Below are positions 10,020 through 19,100 of a stretch of 33,598 nucleotides of DNA, one piece after another. The notes beneath the pieces are model-generated. The model ran no database searches, had not been told where the DNA came from, and was given only the letters and a program-made list of their open reading frames with translations. The first letter of the stretch is position 1. Every line of letters starts with the position of its first letter. Source of the DNA: an uncultured Selenomonadales bacterium (GTDB taxonomy: Bacteria > Bacillota > Negativicutes > Selenomonadales > Selenomonadaceae); NCBI GenBank assembly GCA_946408105.1, contig CAMJQS010000008.1, forward strand, positions 1 through 33,598. The letters run 5' to 3'. The position numbers were made by a program, and so were the translations under genes.

Positions 10020-11459
10020 TTGGTTTTGGTCGCGAAGGAAAACGGAAGTGTCACGGGCGGCAGCGGCGACGATACAATTTTGGCCAACGAAAATTCTTTC
10101 GTCGACGGCGGCGCAGGAAAAAATCTGGTCAAGAGCAACGGCGCAACTGTCGCGCTCAACGGGCGCACGACGGTTCAAGGCGCGGTCGACAAGGTTTACA
10201 TCGCGGGCGCGGATCCCGGCGTCGACTTCAGAGCGGACGGCTTGAGCTTCTACGACAACAACGCGAGAAAATATTTGACGTTCGACGGCGTTCACTCGAC
10301 GAGCAAATTAAATCTTTACTACGCGGATTCAAACACATTGGGCGAGCACGTTTTTATTGCCGACGACGATTGGTACAACGTAGCTGAAAGCGGCGCGGCT
10401 CAATATTACGTCGGCGCGACGGCAAGCAAGAATCACGGCATCGACTTCAGTGGCGTGAGCGAGGCCCTTGACGTCACGTTGAACACCGACTACGCGGCCG
10501 ATACAACTTTCTGGATTAACAACATTCACTCGATAAGAGGCGGCGCGGCTTCGACGAAAATCACCGGCTCCGACAAAAACGACACGATTCTTGCGGGCGC
10601 GGGCGACACTTCAATCAACGGCGGCGCGGGGCATGATAAAATGTTCGGCAGCACAAGCGCAAACAAAAACGCCGCAGAATTTTTCTACACGGCGGGCGAA
10701 GGTCGCGATTCGATTTCAAACTTTGACTTCGCGGACAGCGCGCAAGATGCCAACGCCGATAAAGTTCAGCTCGACGGAAATGTCACGGACGTTTTCTTGC
10801 GCGGCAACGACGTGATGATTAAAGTTGACGGCGCGGACGGTTTCTTAATGCTCGAAGGTGCGCAAGGAAAATCTTTCCGCCTCAACGACGATTTGATTGC
10901 CAAAGTCGACACGAACGTTGAGTTCGACGGCTTCTCGAATTGTTACGCGGGCATCGGCACTCAAGCCACGCTCACTGTCGGAAAAGGTTTGGGCGACGTG
11001 GAAGTTTGGCTCAGCGACGATTCCCTCGAATACCACGGCAAGATGTACGACGGCAACTTTGCTGTCCTCGACGCCTCGCAAGCCGACGGCAGAAATATTT
11101 TGGCGGGCAACGAACTCGAAAACAAAATCCTCGGCGGCGCGGGCGAAAACAATTTGTGGGGCGGCTACTCCTCCGAAAACGATACGCTCGTTGGCGGCGC
11201 GGGCAAAAATACTTTCTTCTACGGCATGGGCAACGGTCGCGACGTTATCCAAAACGTTCACGACGGCGATATCGTCAGCTTGGAAGACATCACGCTTGAC
11301 CAAATCACCGACGCGAACATCACGGCGGGCGGCGTCGTCCTCAACTTCCAAGACGGCGGATCACTCACTGTCGACGGTACTGCCGACGTTACCTATCAAT
11401 TTAACGACGGCTCGAAATATTCTGCGAACCGTGCAACTCTCGACTGGGATTCAAAATAA
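10020..11459 (+). CDS. C-terminal part of the giant RTX-like repeat protein, cut off by an in-frame TAA
   Basis: This stretch is in the same frame as the gene that ends at 9983. The twelve codons between are open and of the same composition, so it was probably once one reading frame. It carries GG.G.D.I repeats at the start, a block (10200-10735) homologous to 4477-5040 of the upstream gene, more GG.G.N repeats near 11120-11220, and a C-terminal beta-rich tail ending in DWDSK. The nominal start is TTG at 10020, but no Shine-Dalgarno sequence precedes it; the ATG at 9985 is in another frame. Independent translation is therefore doubtful. A strong terminator lies 21 bases after the stop, which fits the end of one long transcription unit. 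It could be a real truncated product, a readthrough extension, or one gene with a sequence error. Confidence 0.7.
   Translation: MVLVAKENGSVTGGSGDDTILANENSFVDGGAGKNLVKSNGATVALNGRTTVQGAVDKVYIAGADPGVDFRADGLSFYDNNARKYLTFDGVHSTSKLNLYYADSNTLGEHVFIADDDWYNVAESGAAQYYVGATASKNHGIDFSGVSEALDVTLNTDYAADTTFWINNIHSIRGGAASTKITGSDKNDTILAGAGDTSINGGAGHDKMFGSTSANKNAAEFFYTAGEGRDSISNFDFADSAQDANADKVQLDGNVTDVFLRGNDVMIKVDGADGFLMLEGAQGKSFRLNDDLIAKVDTNVEFDGFSNCYAGIGTQATLTVGKGLGDVEVWLSDDSLEYHGKMYDGNFAVLDASQADGRNILAGNELENKILGGAGENNLWGGYSSENDTLVGGAGKNTFFYGMGNGRDVIQNVHDGDIVSLEDITLDQITDANITAGGVVLNFQDGGSLTVDGTADVTYQFNDGSKYSANRATLDWDSK
10200..10735 (+). repeat. Internal repeat, copy B2 (first copy at 4477-5040)
   Basis: Same motif order as B1, with diverged sequence. 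Its presence in the downstream segment is the main evidence that 10020-11459 belongs to the same protein as 3-9983. Confidence 0.7.
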
Positions 11460-11480
11460 AATAATCGGAAAATTTTTTCG

Positions 11481-11511
11481 GCCTCGTCAAACGACGGGGC
11501 TTTTTTTTTTT
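11481..11511 (+). terminator. Rho-independent terminator after the giant repeat gene
   Basis: The 8-bp stem GCCTCGTC / GACGGGGC (one G-U pair) has a 4-base loop and is followed by a run of ten or more T (11501-11511). It sits 21 bases after the stop at 11459. Confidence 0.9.
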
Positions 11512-11516
11512 CGATT

Positions 11517-11544
11517 TTGTGTTATAGTTTCAAGCAAATATTTT
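11517..11544 (+). promoter_or_regulatory. Possible promoter of the BREX-like operon
   Basis: A TTGTGT (11517-11522) and a TATTTT (11539-11544) are 16 bases apart, between the upstream terminator and the first gene of the operon. The match to sigma-70 consensus is weak. The position, rather than the sequence, makes it likely that a promoter is here. Confidence 0.3.
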
Positions 11545-11564
11545 TTCGTTAACGAATGAAAAGA

Positions 11565-11572
11565 AAGGAGGA
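11565..11572 (+). promoter_or_regulatory. Strong ribosome binding site
   Basis: AAAGGAGG, 11 bases before ATG 11584, fixes the start of the first operon gene. Confidence 0.8.
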
Positions 11573-11583
11573 TATCTTTATTC

Positions 11584-13770
11584 ATGAACAGCCTCATCGG
11601 AGAAAAATTTTTCGGATACGGAAATTTTCTCGGCTTCCGCAATCCTGTCTTTACAGAAAAAATTTTCGGCGTCGACAGATTTCATCTCGTAATTAAAAAA
11701 ACTTCCGCGCCCGTGACGACCGAAAAAATTTTTCGCGCGCTGCCCGACGATTTCAAAAATAAAAGCGCGCGACCTTTCCTGCTTGCTTGCGGATTGAATG
11801 ACGCCGAATTTTTCGACGACGTGCCCGACGATTTGACGCTTGCCCGCTTGCCCGAATTCCTCCGCGAAATTTCGTTCGAGTTCAAAGACGACGAGCTGAA
11901 AATTTTTGCCAAGGAAATTCGCTTTAACGTGAAAGCCGCCGCAAAAAAAATCGTCGTCGCTCTTTCTTTAGAACGTCAAGAACTTGAAATCGTTCGCCGT
12001 CTTTCCGAAGGAGTCGCCCTTAAAGAAATCAAAAAAAAATTCGGCGTCACGGACGAAAAAATTTCGCAGATTGAAATGAAACTTGTCGGCAGGTTCATGA
12101 GTTATCAAGACGACGCAAAAAAAATTTTTTATTTCCTTCACGCGCTGACCGACGGAAAATCTCTTATAACGGTGGATGACATGAAAAAATTTTTGCGCGC
12201 GGCCGATGCGGAAGTCCTCTGTTTCTTTTCCGTCAAAACAAATTTGTCGAGCGAATATTTTCACTTCAACAAAAAACTCAATGCCTTTGTCTTCACCGAC
12301 GCCGCCTCCTTAAACGAGGACGACGAAAAAATTTCTAATTGCGGCGACTCAACTTTGAATGCCAACTGCGCCCGCGTCTTGAAAGAAAGATTTCCCGACG
12401 GCTACAAAATCGGCGACGAAAAATTTTATTCGCGCTTCGTGAGATATTTTCAAGAATTTTTCGCCGCGAAGAGGCTGCCCGCTCAAAGCACCGTCGACGC
12501 AAAAATAAAAACGGTTGGCGTCCTCTGCGACTGCGGAAAATATATTCACCCCGATTTTGTTCAGGTGTCGCCGAAGATTATCGACCACGTGAAAGATTTT
12601 GTCGACGGCTCCGAGCGCACGGCCATTTCCTACAGAGAAATTTTTGACGGCTTGAAAAATTTTTTCGTCGGGACGCAAGTCACGAATTATTATTTTCTGC
12701 AAGGCGTGATAAAATTTTTTAAGTTGCCTTACACGCTCCGCCCAAATTATTTGACCAAGACTCCCTCATTTAACGTGGTAAAAGAATTCGACAGCTTCGT
12801 TGCCGAACGCGGCGAAGTTTCGATACGAGAGATTAAAGAAAAATTTCACGCCGATATAAATCTTTTGCTCGCGCGTTGCCCCGAAGTCATCCGCGTCGGT
12901 GACGGGAAATTTATTCACGCCAAGCATTTGGATTTGCGGACGGAAGATTTTAAATCGATAAAAAAATTTCTCCGCAAAAATTGTTCGTCGCCCGTTCATT
13001 CGCGCGTGCTGTTCGATTCGTTTTCCGAACGCTTCAAAGATTTCATGACGCGCAACGCGATTCAAAATCACGGAAAACTTTTCGGCGTCCTGCAGCACAT
13101 GTTCCGCAACGACTTCAAATTTTCGCGGCCGTACATTTCCTCGGCGGACATCAAGAGTGTGAGCAACAAAAAAATTTTGCTGCGCCTCTTGAAGGGCACG
13201 GACGAAATTGAAATCGAAGACCTTTGCGCCTTGTGCGAGGAGAACGGAATTACTTTCGTCGCGAAAAATCTTTTGGCGGACAGCTTTCGCCCGGAATTTA
13301 TTCGCGTCGACGAACATAATTTAATGCGCGCCGAAGCCGTCGGCGTCACGGACGAAAAAATTTCTGCCGTCGTAAAAAATATTCGTGCGGCAATCAAACT
13401 TCACGGCGGACGGCTGGCGGCTCAAACTTTTGAGGATTATGAATGGCTGCCGCGATTAAAAATTAATTGGAACAGTTTTGTGTTGGAAAGTGTGGTGTCG
13501 CTCGCCGACGACGCGCCGCCCAAATTAAAAATTCCTTCGGCGTCGACAAAATTTTCCTCCGCGATTTTTTTGTCGAAAGAATTTGCAAAGGATGACTATC
13601 AATCTTTCCTAAAAAAAATTTTGATTGCCGAACACGAAAAGAAACCCTTCCGCTCCGAAAAAGAAATTTTTAATTGGCTGAAGCGGCAGGGCTTGTGCGG
13701 AAAAAAACTTCCGAAATGTTTGGACACGCGAATTTTTCTCGACGGCGGCCTGTTCAAATTGGACGAATAG
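11584..13770 (+). CDS. Unrecognised 728-residue protein with helix-turn-helix-like segments, first gene of BREX-like operon
   Basis: I do not recognise this family with certainty. The ATG at 11584 has an ideal ribosome binding site. Residues about 126-172 look like a sigma-region-4/LuxR-type helix-turn-helix (leucine-rich, 'LKEIKKKFGVTDEKISQIE'). Downstream, segments of about 110-130 residues seem to repeat a pattern: a 'GKYIH/GKFIH/EFIRVD' element, a helix, an 'LF..F...F' element, then 'N...L.GVL..MF'. This suggests several winged-helix-like units. There is no signal peptide, membrane segment or nuclease/methylase motif that I can see. It ends with TAG 16 bases before the BrxP-like gene, so the two are almost certainly co-transcribed. 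A DNA-binding or regulatory role in the defence operon is inference. Confidence 0.75.
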   Translation: MNSLIGEKFFGYGNFLGFRNPVFTEKIFGVDRFHLVIKKTSAPVTTEKIFRALPDDFKNKSARPFLLACGLNDAEFFDDVPDDLTLARLPEFLREISFEFKDDELKIFAKEIRFNVKAAAKKIVVALSLERQELEIVRRLSEGVALKEIKKKFGVTDEKISQIEMKLVGRFMSYQDDAKKIFYFLHALTDGKSLITVDDMKKFLRAADAEVLCFFSVKTNLSSEYFHFNKKLNAFVFTDAASLNEDDEKISNCGDSTLNANCARVLKERFPDGYKIGDEKFYSRFVRYFQEFFAAKRLPAQSTVDAKIKTVGVLCDCGKYIHPDFVQVSPKIIDHVKDFVDGSERTAISYREIFDGLKNFFVGTQVTNYYFLQGVIKFFKLPYTLRPNYLTKTPSFNVVKEFDSFVAERGEVSIREIKEKFHADINLLLARCPEVIRVGDGKFIHAKHLDLRTEDFKSIKKFLRKNCSSPVHSRVLFDSFSERFKDFMTRNAIQNHGKLFGVLQHMFRNDFKFSRPYISSADIKSVSNKKILLRLLKGTDEIEIEDLCALCEENGITFVAKNLLADSFRPEFIRVDEHNLMRAEAVGVTDEKISAVVKNIRAAIKLHGGRLAAQTFEDYEWLPRLKINWNSFVLESVVSLADDAPPKLKIPSASTKFSSAIFLSKEFAKDDYQSFLKKILIAEHEKKPFRSEKEIFNWLKRQGLCGKKLPKCLDTRIFLDGGLFKLDE

Positions 13771-13786
13771 ATTTTTCGGTGAAAAA

Positions 13787-16132
13787 ATGTATGCTTACGA
13801 ATGGGACAAAAGCACGGGCGGCTATAAGCTTGCCGCGAAAGTTGAAGGGACGACAAAAGATGTTCGTCCCGTTTTTTTTGAAGAGCTGAAATTTCTCGGG
13901 CTCGATAAAAATTTCGGCTGGAAATTTCCGAAGTCAATCAAGCCGCTTTGTTGGGCTGAAGGTCGACGATATTTTTATCGCGGCGAACTCGTTGCCGAAA
14001 CGCAAGGCGGCAATTTGTTTGACTTGCCCGCGCTGAAAAAAGTCGCGCCGAATTTGTCTTTGTCGCCCGTCAACATAAAAGCAATGCTCGCCAAGAACGA
14101 AAACTTGATGAACGGCATGATTCAGCAGACGCTCAAAAATATTTACGAGACGTTCAAAAACTACAAAGGCAAAGTCGATTTGTTTTACTCGGCGTTCAGC
14201 GGCGGCAAAGATTCGATGGTCATGTTGGATTTGATTCAGCGGGCGTTGCCGCACGATTCGTTCGAAGTCATCTTCGGCGACACGACGATGGAACTCAGCG
14301 ACACGTACAAGACCGTCGACGCGACGAAAAAATTTTTTCCCGATTTAAAATGGCACACGGCGCGCGCTCCTTTCGACGCGCTCGACTCGTGGAAATTCAT
14401 GGGGGCGCCCGCCCGAAAAATTCGCTGGTGCTGCCCGATTCACAAAACGGCTCCGTCGCTCGTCAAAGTCAAAGAAATTATCGCCGCCCGCCGTCATTGC
14501 TCCGTTGCCGACGTGAAAAATTTTCGGACAATGGCTTTTATCGGCATTCGCGCTGAAGAGAGCGAAAAACGTTCGACTTACGAAAAAATTTCCGTGAGCC
14601 GCAAACATCCCGCGCAAATAAATTTTTATCCGATTCTCGAATGGTCGGTCGCCGAAATTTTTTTGTACCTCTTCGCGGAAAATCTTCCGTTCAGTCAATC
14701 ATATCGGAACGGTTTGCCGCGCGTCGGCTGCAAGCTCTGTCCGTTGGCGTCGCCGTGGTACGACTGCATGACGAATCATTTTTACTCGGAAGAGACCGCG
14801 CCTTTTATTGAAATCGTTCGCTCTTTGACGAACAAAAATTTTGAGGACGACGACGACAGCAAACGCTACCTTGCAGACAGAGGCTGGCAGGCACGAGGTA
14901 GCGGAAAAATTTTGTCGATTGGCGAAAAAAAAATCGAAACGCTTCACGACGGCGACCGATACAATTTCATCATCAGCAACGCAAATTATTCGTGGCGCAA
15001 GTGGTTGCCGGTGCTCGGAGATTTCGTTGAGGTCGACAAAAATAAATTTTCTTTGCAGTACGAGGACGAGTCGATAATTTTCAGCGTCGACACTCAAGCC
15101 GACAAAGAAATTATTTCGTTGCGCGTGCCGGAGCTCGACAAGAAAAAGATTAAGTTTCTTTCCTTGCTGAAAAATGTTTTGAACAAGGCGGCGTATTGTA
15201 GAAACTGCCGCGATTGTATGATAGAATGTCCGCACGGTGCCTTGACAATGACTGCGCATGACGTGCAGATAAAAAATTGTCGGCACTGCCACAGATGTTT
15301 GGACAAGCCGCGCGGATGTCTGGCGGCGTGGTCTCTCGAAATAAGAGGCGGTGAAACTTTGCAGAGGAAAAAAATAAGTGCTTACAGAAATTTCGGCTTG
15401 CGGAAAGATTGGCTTAAAATTTTTTTTGATGACGCGAAAAATTTTTGGACGAACGGGCGGCTGGGAAAAGATATGTACGTCAGCTTCGACGTGTGGGGCA
15501 AGGAAAGCGGCTTGCTCGACAAAGACAAAAAACCTTCCGCGAATTTTGAAAAGCTCTCGTCGCTCGGCGCGGACAACGCAAAAGTTTGGGGATATATTTT
15601 CGTCAACCTCGCTTACAATTCAAACCTCGTCAATCTGTTCGTCAAAAGTTGCGGCTTCAACGAACCTTACGACAAAAATTTTTTGGCGGAAATGTTCGGC
15701 GATGATTATTCGGACACGTCGAAAAGAAATGCGCTGGGTGCTTTGAAAAATTTTTTGCGCGCCTCTCCCGTCGGCGAAGAGTTTGGGCAGGGCGTCTGCG
15801 AAGTCAAAGGCAATGCCGTCGTTTCCGTCACGCGAACGGCCTGGCAAAATCCCGAACCACTCGTGATTCTCTTCAGCCTTTACAATTTCGCAGAGCACGC
15901 AGAAAATCTTCACAGCTTCACGCTGACGGAATTACTTGACGACCGCGACGACCGCGAAGCTTTGAGCCCGAAAATTTTGTTCGGCCTCGACGAAGAAATT
16001 TTGAGACCGTTCCTTCAAGGCCTCGCCAACGATTATCCCGACTTCATTCGCGTGGACTTCAACAAAGGCATTCAAGAAAATATTTTTCTGAACAAAGAAA
16101 AAACTTCCGAGGATGCATTTCAACTTTTTTGA
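13787..16132 (+). CDS. brxP: PAPS-reductase-family protein with ferredoxin-type Fe-S domain (BrxP-like)
   Basis: The protein has 781 residues. The PP-loop motif SGGKDS is at 138-143, the signature of the PAPS reductase/DndC adenylating fold. Cys215-Cys216 and Cys315-x2-Cys318 form the CC...CxxC pattern that holds a 4Fe-4S cluster in APS reductases. Residues 471-511 add a second Cys-rich region, C-x2-C-x2-C-x3-C-P then C-x2-C-x2-C-x6-C, typical of ferredoxin clusters. A long C-terminal part (about 520-781) is unrecognised. In type 4 BREX a PAPS-reductase-like BrxP takes the place of the PglX methylase, and the next two genes are BrxC-like and PglZ, so the assignment follows from both domain and context. 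The substrate is unknown; a sulfur- or nucleotide-based DNA modification is only a guess. ATG 13787 lies 16 bases after the previous stop. Confidence 0.8.
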   Translation: MYAYEWDKSTGGYKLAAKVEGTTKDVRPVFFEELKFLGLDKNFGWKFPKSIKPLCWAEGRRYFYRGELVAETQGGNLFDLPALKKVAPNLSLSPVNIKAMLAKNENLMNGMIQQTLKNIYETFKNYKGKVDLFYSAFSGGKDSMVMLDLIQRALPHDSFEVIFGDTTMELSDTYKTVDATKKFFPDLKWHTARAPFDALDSWKFMGAPARKIRWCCPIHKTAPSLVKVKEIIAARRHCSVADVKNFRTMAFIGIRAEESEKRSTYEKISVSRKHPAQINFYPILEWSVAEIFLYLFAENLPFSQSYRNGLPRVGCKLCPLASPWYDCMTNHFYSEETAPFIEIVRSLTNKNFEDDDDSKRYLADRGWQARGSGKILSIGEKKIETLHDGDRYNFIISNANYSWRKWLPVLGDFVEVDKNKFSLQYEDESIIFSVDTQADKEIISLRVPELDKKKIKFLSLLKNVLNKAAYCRNCRDCMIECPHGALTMTAHDVQIKNCRHCHRCLDKPRGCLAAWSLEIRGGETLQRKKISAYRNFGLRKDWLKIFFDDAKNFWTNGRLGKDMYVSFDVWGKESGLLDKDKKPSANFEKLSSLGADNAKVWGYIFVNLAYNSNLVNLFVKSCGFNEPYDKNFLAEMFGDDYSDTSKRNALGALKNFLRASPVGEEFGQGVCEVKGNAVVSVTRTAWQNPEPLVILFSLYNFAEHAENLHSFTLTELLDDRDDREALSPKILFGLDEEILRPFLQGLANDYPDFIRVDFNKGIQENIFLNKEKTSEDAFQLF

Positions 16133-16153
16133 AACGAGGTGACGGCTGCGGTT

Positions 16154-19100
16154 ATGTTTTACAAAGAATACATCAAAGTTGAATCGGATTTCATTCCGGT
16201 TTTTTCGTCGAGCAGCGACCGAACTCAACCCGAAAAATGGAAGGCCTTCTATCCGCACGACAGTTTCAAAAAAATTTTGACGTCGGTTGTCGACACGCTG
16301 GAAAAAGGCTCCGCGATGAAAGACCGCCCGATTTGGATTAGCGGCAGTTACGGCACGGGCAAAACTTTCGCGTCGTTCGTCATCAAACACATTTTGGAAG
16401 ACGACTTAAGCGACGTGGAAAAATTTTTTGCTCATCACGAAATGAATTCGCTTTGGCAACGCGTTGCGGGCATTCGCAGCAAAGGAAAAATTCTTGTCGT
16501 CCATCAAAGCTCTTCGGCCGGCATAAATTCTCAAAACAAACTCTTTAACACGATAATCGAATCCGTCAAACGCGCTCTTCGCGAAAACGGTTTCACTTAC
16601 ACGGGCGCGGCGGGCATTTCGGAAAAAATTTTGGCGACGCTCAAAGACCCCGACGCAACTTTTAATTTCCGCGCCGCCTTCAAAAAATATCGCGGAAAAT
16701 TTTTGTCGTACTCGTCGCCCGAAGAAGTCATCGCGGATTTGGAGAGGCTCGAAGGTCAAGAGAAGCTTGACTTGCTTGAAGATATTGCCGACGTGGCGGA
16801 AAAAGAATCTTACAATTGGTCGATGTCCGTGCAAGACGTTATAGACCGCCTGCGAGACATTCGCGAGAAAAATAATCTTTACGCCGTCTTTTTTATTTGG
16901 GACGAGTTCACCGAATATTTTCGCAACAACTTGAACAACATCACGGGCTTGCAGGAAATTGCTCAACACGCCGCCGAACTCAAATTTTATTTTTTTCTCA
17001 TCACGCACAGCGACGCAAGCCAGCTCATCACCGATTCCGACCAAAGAAAAATTATCACCGACCGTTTTAAAATTTCTCAAATAACTTTGGCGGAGAACAC
17101 GGCCTTTCAGCTCATGGCGCAAGCTTTGATGATTGAGCCCGACTTGAAGGACGAGTGGGAAAAAATTTCTCTCGAACTGTGGGAAAGCGTTCAGCGCGGC
17201 GTCGCGAATTTTATTATCGGCTGCGACGATAAAATTAAACCCGACGACATGAAAAAACTTTTGCCCATTCATCCTTACGCCGCTTACTTGCTGAAATTTA
17301 TCGCGCAATCCACCGCCTCGAATCAACGGACGATGTTTCAATTTCTGTGCGCGCCCGGCGTCGGCAGTTTTAAAAATTTTATCGACGGCCGAGAATTTAA
17401 ATACGGCGGCGACAATTTCCTCACGGCGGATTTTCTTTGGGATTATTTTTTCCAAGAGGACAACCCCGACCTCGACAAAAATTTTTTGGAGGCGATGGGG
17501 CATTACAATAATTTTGCGCCCGCTTGCAAAAATGACAGGCAACGACGCATTTTGAAAACGACGCTGATTTTGTTCGCCCTTCAACAAAAAAATATCGGCA
17601 GCCGCGAAAGAGCCAGCGCGCTTCTGCGTTCGACACTGAAAAATATTTGCGCGTGCTTCGCGGGAACACCGCTTGAAAGCGAAGTCCGACCGACGATGAA
17701 TTTTTTCGCCGGCAGAGGAATTGTCAACGCGCTGGAAGAGGACGACGACACCAATTATCTTTTGGCGACGACTCAAATAAATCCCGAACGCATGGAAAAA
17801 ATTATCGAACAGATGAGCCGCGAAAAATCTTTCGACGCGATTATCCAAGACGACACTTACGGCGTGGCAAAAAATTTCAAGCCGAGCGATTACCTCCAAT
17901 ATCGTCTCGACGTTCAAATTATTTCTCCGACAAAATTTTTGCAGACGGGCGCGACAAATTTTCGGGCGGCCGACAATCAAATTTTGGCGTTTTATATTTT
18001 TGCCGCCGACGAAGACGAGCAAGGCAAAGTTAATCAGACGATTCAAAAGATACGCGAAAAATTTTCCGAACGATGCATTGTGGCGGATTTTTCGGGCACG
18101 CCTTTCACGAAGCAACGCTACGAAAAATTTATTCAGAACAAAGCCCGCGAATTTTATTTCAAAGACACGCCGAATCAGGCGGGGCAAGTGCGGCTCGCGA
18201 AAAAATCTGCGGCAGACCTCGTCAACGAATGGACGCGCCAACTTGCCGTGGCGACCGTGCGCGTGTGGAGTTCCGCAGATGAGTCGACGCAAATTTCGGG
18301 CGAGGGAAATTTTCGCAAGCTGCTCGGTGAGCTGAACAAAAAATTTTTCGGCTGCGGTCTCGAAGAAATTTCAATCAACGATTCACTTTTTCAGCCGCAA
18401 AAACTTACGGAAAACGTTGCGAAGCTTGCGATTCGCGGCGAACACGGCAAAGGCGGCTCTGAATTTTTAAATCGGATTGACGAATCTTTCCGCGAACTTG
18501 GCGGGCACGTCGTCGAAAAATATTGGCTGACGACGCCTTCCCATCCGATTTCCAAAATGAAAATTCTTGTCGAGAACATAATTGAAAACGGCTTGGCTCA
18601 ACGAAACGAAATCGCCTTCAGCGAAATTTGGGACGCGCTGAAGCAACCGCCTTTCGGCCTGTTCAAATGCACGGGCTCCGTTTTTTTGTTCGCGCTCTTG
18701 ATGAAAGATTATGCCGACAAAAATTTTTATGTCCGCGACTTCAACAACAACACGCACGTTTTGACGGGCGAACTGCTGGGCAATTTAATCGTGGGCACCG
18801 TCAAAGACTTGCCGGGCGCGCGCGGAAAATTTATCGTCAAGCAGACGCTCGAACACCTGGAATTTTGTCGCATAACCTCCGATATTTTTAATCTGCCCAA
18901 AGAAAAAATCAATTCCGTCGACGACGCCGCCAAAAATTTAAAACTTCGGCTCAAGCAAATTCATTATCCTCTGTGGTCGCTGAATTATTTTATCGAGGAA
19001 AATTTTTCCGACGCGCCGTACAAAGAAATTTATCTGCAACTTTTGAAACTGTTTGAAGAATTTATAAATCCTCAAGGCCGCGACGTGACCAAAATCGCCG

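Noticed and set aside
9985..10245. ATG 9985 frame (86 codons) after the TAA of the giant gene
   Set aside because: It is in a different frame from the repeat protein, is Arg/Ser-rich and has no ribosome binding site.
16406..18292. Long minus-strand open frame (628 codons) opposite the BrxC-like gene
   Set aside because: It is a shadow of the plus-strand coding sequence: no family motif, no ribosome binding site, and the plus strand has clear Walker motifs.
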